Source of the DNA: Streptomyces sp. MH60
Lineage (GTDB): Bacteria > Actinomycetota > Actinomycetes > Streptomycetales > Streptomycetaceae
Assembly (NCBI RefSeq): GCF_002939385.1
Contig: NZ_MULI01000018.1
Location: forward strand, 50,285 to 114,284
Length of the DNA: 64,000 bases
Reading direction: 5' to 3'
Positions 61,841 to 64,000 of the stretch are shown one piece after another; position 1 is the first letter of the stretch; each line of letters opens with the position of its first letter. The notes beneath the pieces were generated by a model. The model searched no databases and was not told the origin of the DNA. It saw only the letters and a list, made by a program, of their open reading frames with translations. A program made the position numbers and the translations under genes.

Positions 61841-62227
61841 GTGCGGCTCGACGAATTCCTCACCCGGGTCCGCGACCGCGGTGAGTACCACGGCGACGAC
61901 GAGGCCGAGCAGGTCGTCACGGCCGTCCTGTGGGTGATCGCGTCCCGCATCCCGCCGGAGGAGGCCGCCGACCTGGCCCGCGACCTGCCCGCCCCGCTGG
62001 ACGACGCGCTGCGCCTGGAACGCGGCAGACCCGAGGCCTTCGGCCGCGAGGAGTTCCTGCGGCGGGTGGCCCAGCAGACCGGAGCCCGGCCGCGCACCGC
62101 CGAGTGGGACGCGGGCGCCGTGCTGTCCACCCTCGCCGAGGCGGTACCCCGCGAACGCGTCGACCGACTGCTGGCCGGCCTGCCCGCCGACTGCGCCGAC
62201 CTCTTCGGCGGCCCGGCACCCCACTGA
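61841..62227 (+). CDS. DUF2267 family protein
   Basis: The 128-residue protein starts with GTG 61841 after AAGGAGG (ten bases upstream). It shows the DUF2267 pattern MRLDEFLTRVRDRGEYHGDDEAEQVVTAVLWVIASRIPPEEAADLARDLPAPL, a repeated helical unit, then EEFLRRVAQQTG. Cytosolic, role unknown. It follows the glycosyltransferase at 94 bases and precedes the DUF1360 gene. Confidence 0.88.
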   Translation: MRLDEFLTRVRDRGEYHGDDEAEQVVTAVLWVIASRIPPEEAADLARDLPAPLDDALRLERGRPEAFGREEFLRRVAQQTGARPRTAEWDAGAVLSTLAEAVPRERVDRLLAGLPADCADLFGGPAPH

Positions 62228-62272
62228 GAAGAAACCGCCTGGAGACGGGCCACCGAGACCGAGGAGACACCC

Positions 62273-62764
62273 ATGACGGACGTTGAGCAGCGCTACGCCG
62301 ACGGGGAGGAGACCCCCCTCGGCGGCTACGCGGCGCTCGCCACGACCTTCGCGGCCGCCGCCGGCGCGTTCGCGGTGACGGTGTGGCGCCGCGGGGTCCG
62401 GCTCCCGGACACCGTCCCCGCCTGGGACGTGGCCCTGCTGGGAACGGCGACGTTCAAGGCCTCACGGCTGCTGACCAAGGACAAGGTCACCAGCTTCCTG
62501 CGGGCGCCGTTCACCAGCCGGGAGGGCGAGGGCAACGCCAACGAGGTGATGGACGCCGGGCGCGGCACCGGACTGCGCCGTGCCGTCGGTGACCTGATCT
62601 CCTGCCCGTTCTGCACCTCGGCCTGGGTGGCCGGCGGACTCGTCGGCACCTACGCCGTCGCACCCCGGGCCGGGCGGCTGCTGTCCGCCGGCCTGAGCGC
62701 GGTCGTGGTGTCGGACTGGCTGCAGTACGCGTGGAGCCTGACCGCGCAGAAGGCCGAGGAATGA
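62273..62764 (+). CDS. DUF1360 membrane protein
   Basis: The 163-residue protein has DUF1360 features: LGGYAALATTFAAAAGAFAVTVWR and, near the C-terminus, GDLISCPFCTSAWVAGGLVGTYAVAP (with the conserved CPFCTSAW motif) followed by a final membrane segment. KASRLLTKDKVTSFLRAPFTSREGEGNANEV is the middle. Two to three membrane spans. Function unknown. ATG 62273 has GAGGAG upstream. It follows DUF2267 by 45 bases and probably shares its transcript. Confidence 0.88.
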   Translation: MTDVEQRYADGEETPLGGYAALATTFAAAAGAFAVTVWRRGVRLPDTVPAWDVALLGTATFKASRLLTKDKVTSFLRAPFTSREGEGNANEVMDAGRGTGLRRAVGDLISCPFCTSAWVAGGLVGTYAVAPRAGRLLSAGLSAVVVSDWLQYAWSLTAQKAEE

Positions 62765-62791
62765 CCGGTCGGCCACCGGCCGGGCGGCCGG

Positions 62792-63190
62792 TCAGTCGCG
62801 CTCGGCGCGCTCCGCCCGCTCGGCGTGCAGCTTCTTCACCCGGGCCGCCTCCTTGCGCACATCGGCCTGGACCGCCTGCTCCCGCTCCAGCCACTCCGGG
62901 CGCTCCTGCTTCAGCGCGTCGATCTGCTCCGTGGTGAGCGGCTCGGTGACGCCGCCCCGGTGCAGGCCCGCGATGGAGACGCCCAGCTTGGCCGCGACCA
63001 CCGGCCGCGGGTGCGGACCGTCGCGCCGCAGCTCGCGCAGCCACTCCGGAGGGTCGGTCTGGAGCGCGTTCAGCTCGGCGCGCGTGACGACGCCCTCCCG
63101 GAACTCGGTGGGTGTGGCTTCGAGGTACACACCCAGCTTCTTCGCCGCGGTCGCGGGCTTCATGGTCTGGGTGTTCTGGTGCGACGTCAT
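62792..63190 (-). CDS. DUF5997 family protein
   Basis: The 132-residue protein reads MTSHQNTQTMKPATAAKKLG, then VYLEATPTEFREGVVTRAELNALQTDPPEWLRELRRDGPHPRPVVAAKLGVSIAGLHRGGVTEPLTTEQIDALKQERPEWLEREQ. The Trp-Leu repeats match DUF5997. Ends in a charged helix (RVKKLHAERAERAERD). Function unknown. ATG 63190 is 59 bases from the divergent LysR-type substrate-binding gene, which is the usual neighbour of this DUF family. Confidence 0.87.
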   Translation of the reverse strand: MTSHQNTQTMKPATAAKKLGVYLEATPTEFREGVVTRAELNALQTDPPEWLRELRRDGPHPRPVVAAKLGVSIAGLHRGGVTEPLTTEQIDALKQERPEWLEREQAVQADVRKEAARVKKLHAERAERAERD

Positions 63191-63248
63191 GCGGTCAAGG
63201 GTATCGATCGTGTGAGCGGCTCCCGACCACGCCCGGTAACCTGGCCGG

Positions 63249-64000
63249 GTGACAGGCTCGGAAGCTCCCCCCTCGTTCCGGCTCGCGTACGTCCCGGGGG
63301 TGACGCCCGACAAATGGGTGCGCATCTGGAACGAGCGGCTGCCGGACGTCCCCCTCGCCCTGAACCAGGTGCCCGCCGCGGAAGCGGGCGACGTCCTGCT
63401 CGGCCGCGACGCCGACGCCGGACTCGTACGGCTGCCCGTCGACCGTACGGCGCTCAGCGCCATCCCCCTCTACACCGAGACCACGGTCGTGCTGATCCCC
63501 AGGGACCATCTCGTCACCGCGGCCGACGAGGTGGCCGTCGAGGACCTCTCCGACGAGATCGTGCTGCACCCCCTGGACGACGTCCTCGACTGGGAGCGGC
63601 TGCCGGGCAGGCCCGCCCTGGAGCGCCCCGCCACCACCGCGGACGCCGTCGAACTGGTGGCGGCCGGGATCGGTGTGCTGCTCGTGCCCCTGTCGCTGGC
63701 TCGCCTGCACCACCGCAAGGACCTCACGTACCGCACGGTCACGGACGCTCCCGGATCGAGCGTGGCCCTGTCCTGGCCCGAGGACGCGCACACGGACCGC
63801 GTCGAGGACTTCATCGGCATCGTCCGGGGCCGGACCGTCAACAGCACCCGGGGCCGGCAGCCCGAAGCGGCGCGCGCGAAGGGCGGAAGCGCCGAGGCGA
63901 CGGCCCCCGCGCGTCGCAAACCGGCGGCCGGGAAGACGGGCGGCAAGCCGGGCGGCGCCACGGGCGGCAGGGCCGGCGGGAAGCAGACCGGGGGCGCCCG
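63249..64000 (+). CDS. LysR-type substrate-binding domain protein without HTH (cut by window end)
   Basis: From GTG 63249 the frame reads VTGSEAPPSFRLAYVPGVTPDKWVRIWNERLP and continues through LLGRDADAGLVRLPVDRTALSAIPLYTETTVVLIPRDHLV, the LysR ligand-binding fold, and VELVAAGIGVLLVPLSLARLHH. There is no N-terminal helix-turn-helix, so it is not a normal LysR regulator. From about residue 195 it becomes a Gly/Lys/Arg-rich low-complexity tail (GKTGGKPGGATGGRAGGKQ) that continues past the window end. The ligand and role are unknown. It is divergent from the DUF5997 gene. Confidence 0.8.
   Translation, partial: MTGSEAPPSFRLAYVPGVTPDKWVRIWNERLPDVPLALNQVPAAEAGDVLLGRDADAGLVRLPVDRTALSAIPLYTETTVVLIPRDHLVTAADEVAVEDLSDEIVLHPLDDVLDWERLPGRPALERPATTADAVELVAAGIGVLLVPLSLARLHHRKDLTYRTVTDAPGSSVALSWPEDAHTDRVEDFIGIVRGRTVNSTRGRQPEAARAKGGSAEATAPARRKPAAGKTGGKPGGATGGRAGGKQTGGA

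Overview
The window is high-GC DNA (GC-rich third codon positions, many GTG starts, GGAGG-type ribosome binding sites) with a gene set typical of Streptomyces: a conservon (cvnABCD), xylose isomerase and xylulokinase genes, DUF742, DUF6397, DUF5709, DUF5997 and DUF2267 proteins, F420/PPOX-type and MpaB-type oxidoreductases, and a SNF2-SWIM pair. I read it as ordinary streptomycete chromosome with a few decayed patches. No rRNA, tRNA, CRISPR array, intact insertion sequence or prophage was recognised.

Layout. 1-3500 is a scar zone: the tail of a flavin monooxygenase, a frameshifted IS5-type transposase remnant lying in the 3' end of a doubly truncated luciferase-like monooxygenase, a MarR regulator with MarR-like palindromes on both sides, a small GNAT, and a frameshifted pyruvate-oxidase-like gene. 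3507-7167 holds an AldB/ExaC-type aldehyde dehydrogenase, its likely GAF-domain regulator and a Tat-exported amidase. 7518-11695 is the xylose locus (ROK regulator, xylB, divergent xylA). 11856-15985 is a SWIM/SNF2 helicase operon, followed by a small membrane protein, a secreted tannase-like hydrolase and several orphans. 21621-27569 contains a MHYT membrane protein and the conservon, with an extra LC7/roadblock protein nearby.

28681-33847 carries tesB, a SKI2-like helicase, a YdjM-type membrane protein, a zinc-free L31 and DUF5709. 34187-43868 holds a two-gene ABC exporter with one degenerate ATP site, an L,D-transpeptidase-like lipoprotein, a MarR/ABC exporter pair, an MltG-like lytic transglycosylase, a flavoprotein and YjbQ. 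44479-50208 is a tripartite tricarboxylate transporter operon (tctCBA) divergent from a CitA/CitB-type two-component system, a classical sensor-transporter pairing. 50171-55826 is a TetR regulator divergent from a PaoABCD-like molybdenum hydroxylase operon, with two TetR-like palindromes between them. 55904-62764 is a cell-envelope/carbohydrate cluster (GH15, polysaccharide deacetylase, DMT transporter, SDR, MGDG-synthase-type glycosyltransferase) plus small DUF proteins. The window ends in a LysR-type ligand-binding protein without a DNA-binding domain, cut by the window edge.

The least routine signals are the asymmetric ABC exporter, the SNF2 gene whose conserved reading frame begins at a codon that is not a normal start, the rare AGA/AGG codon block at the start of the MltG gene, and several unassigned palindromes. 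Nothing here amounts to a clearly new defence or biosynthetic system.
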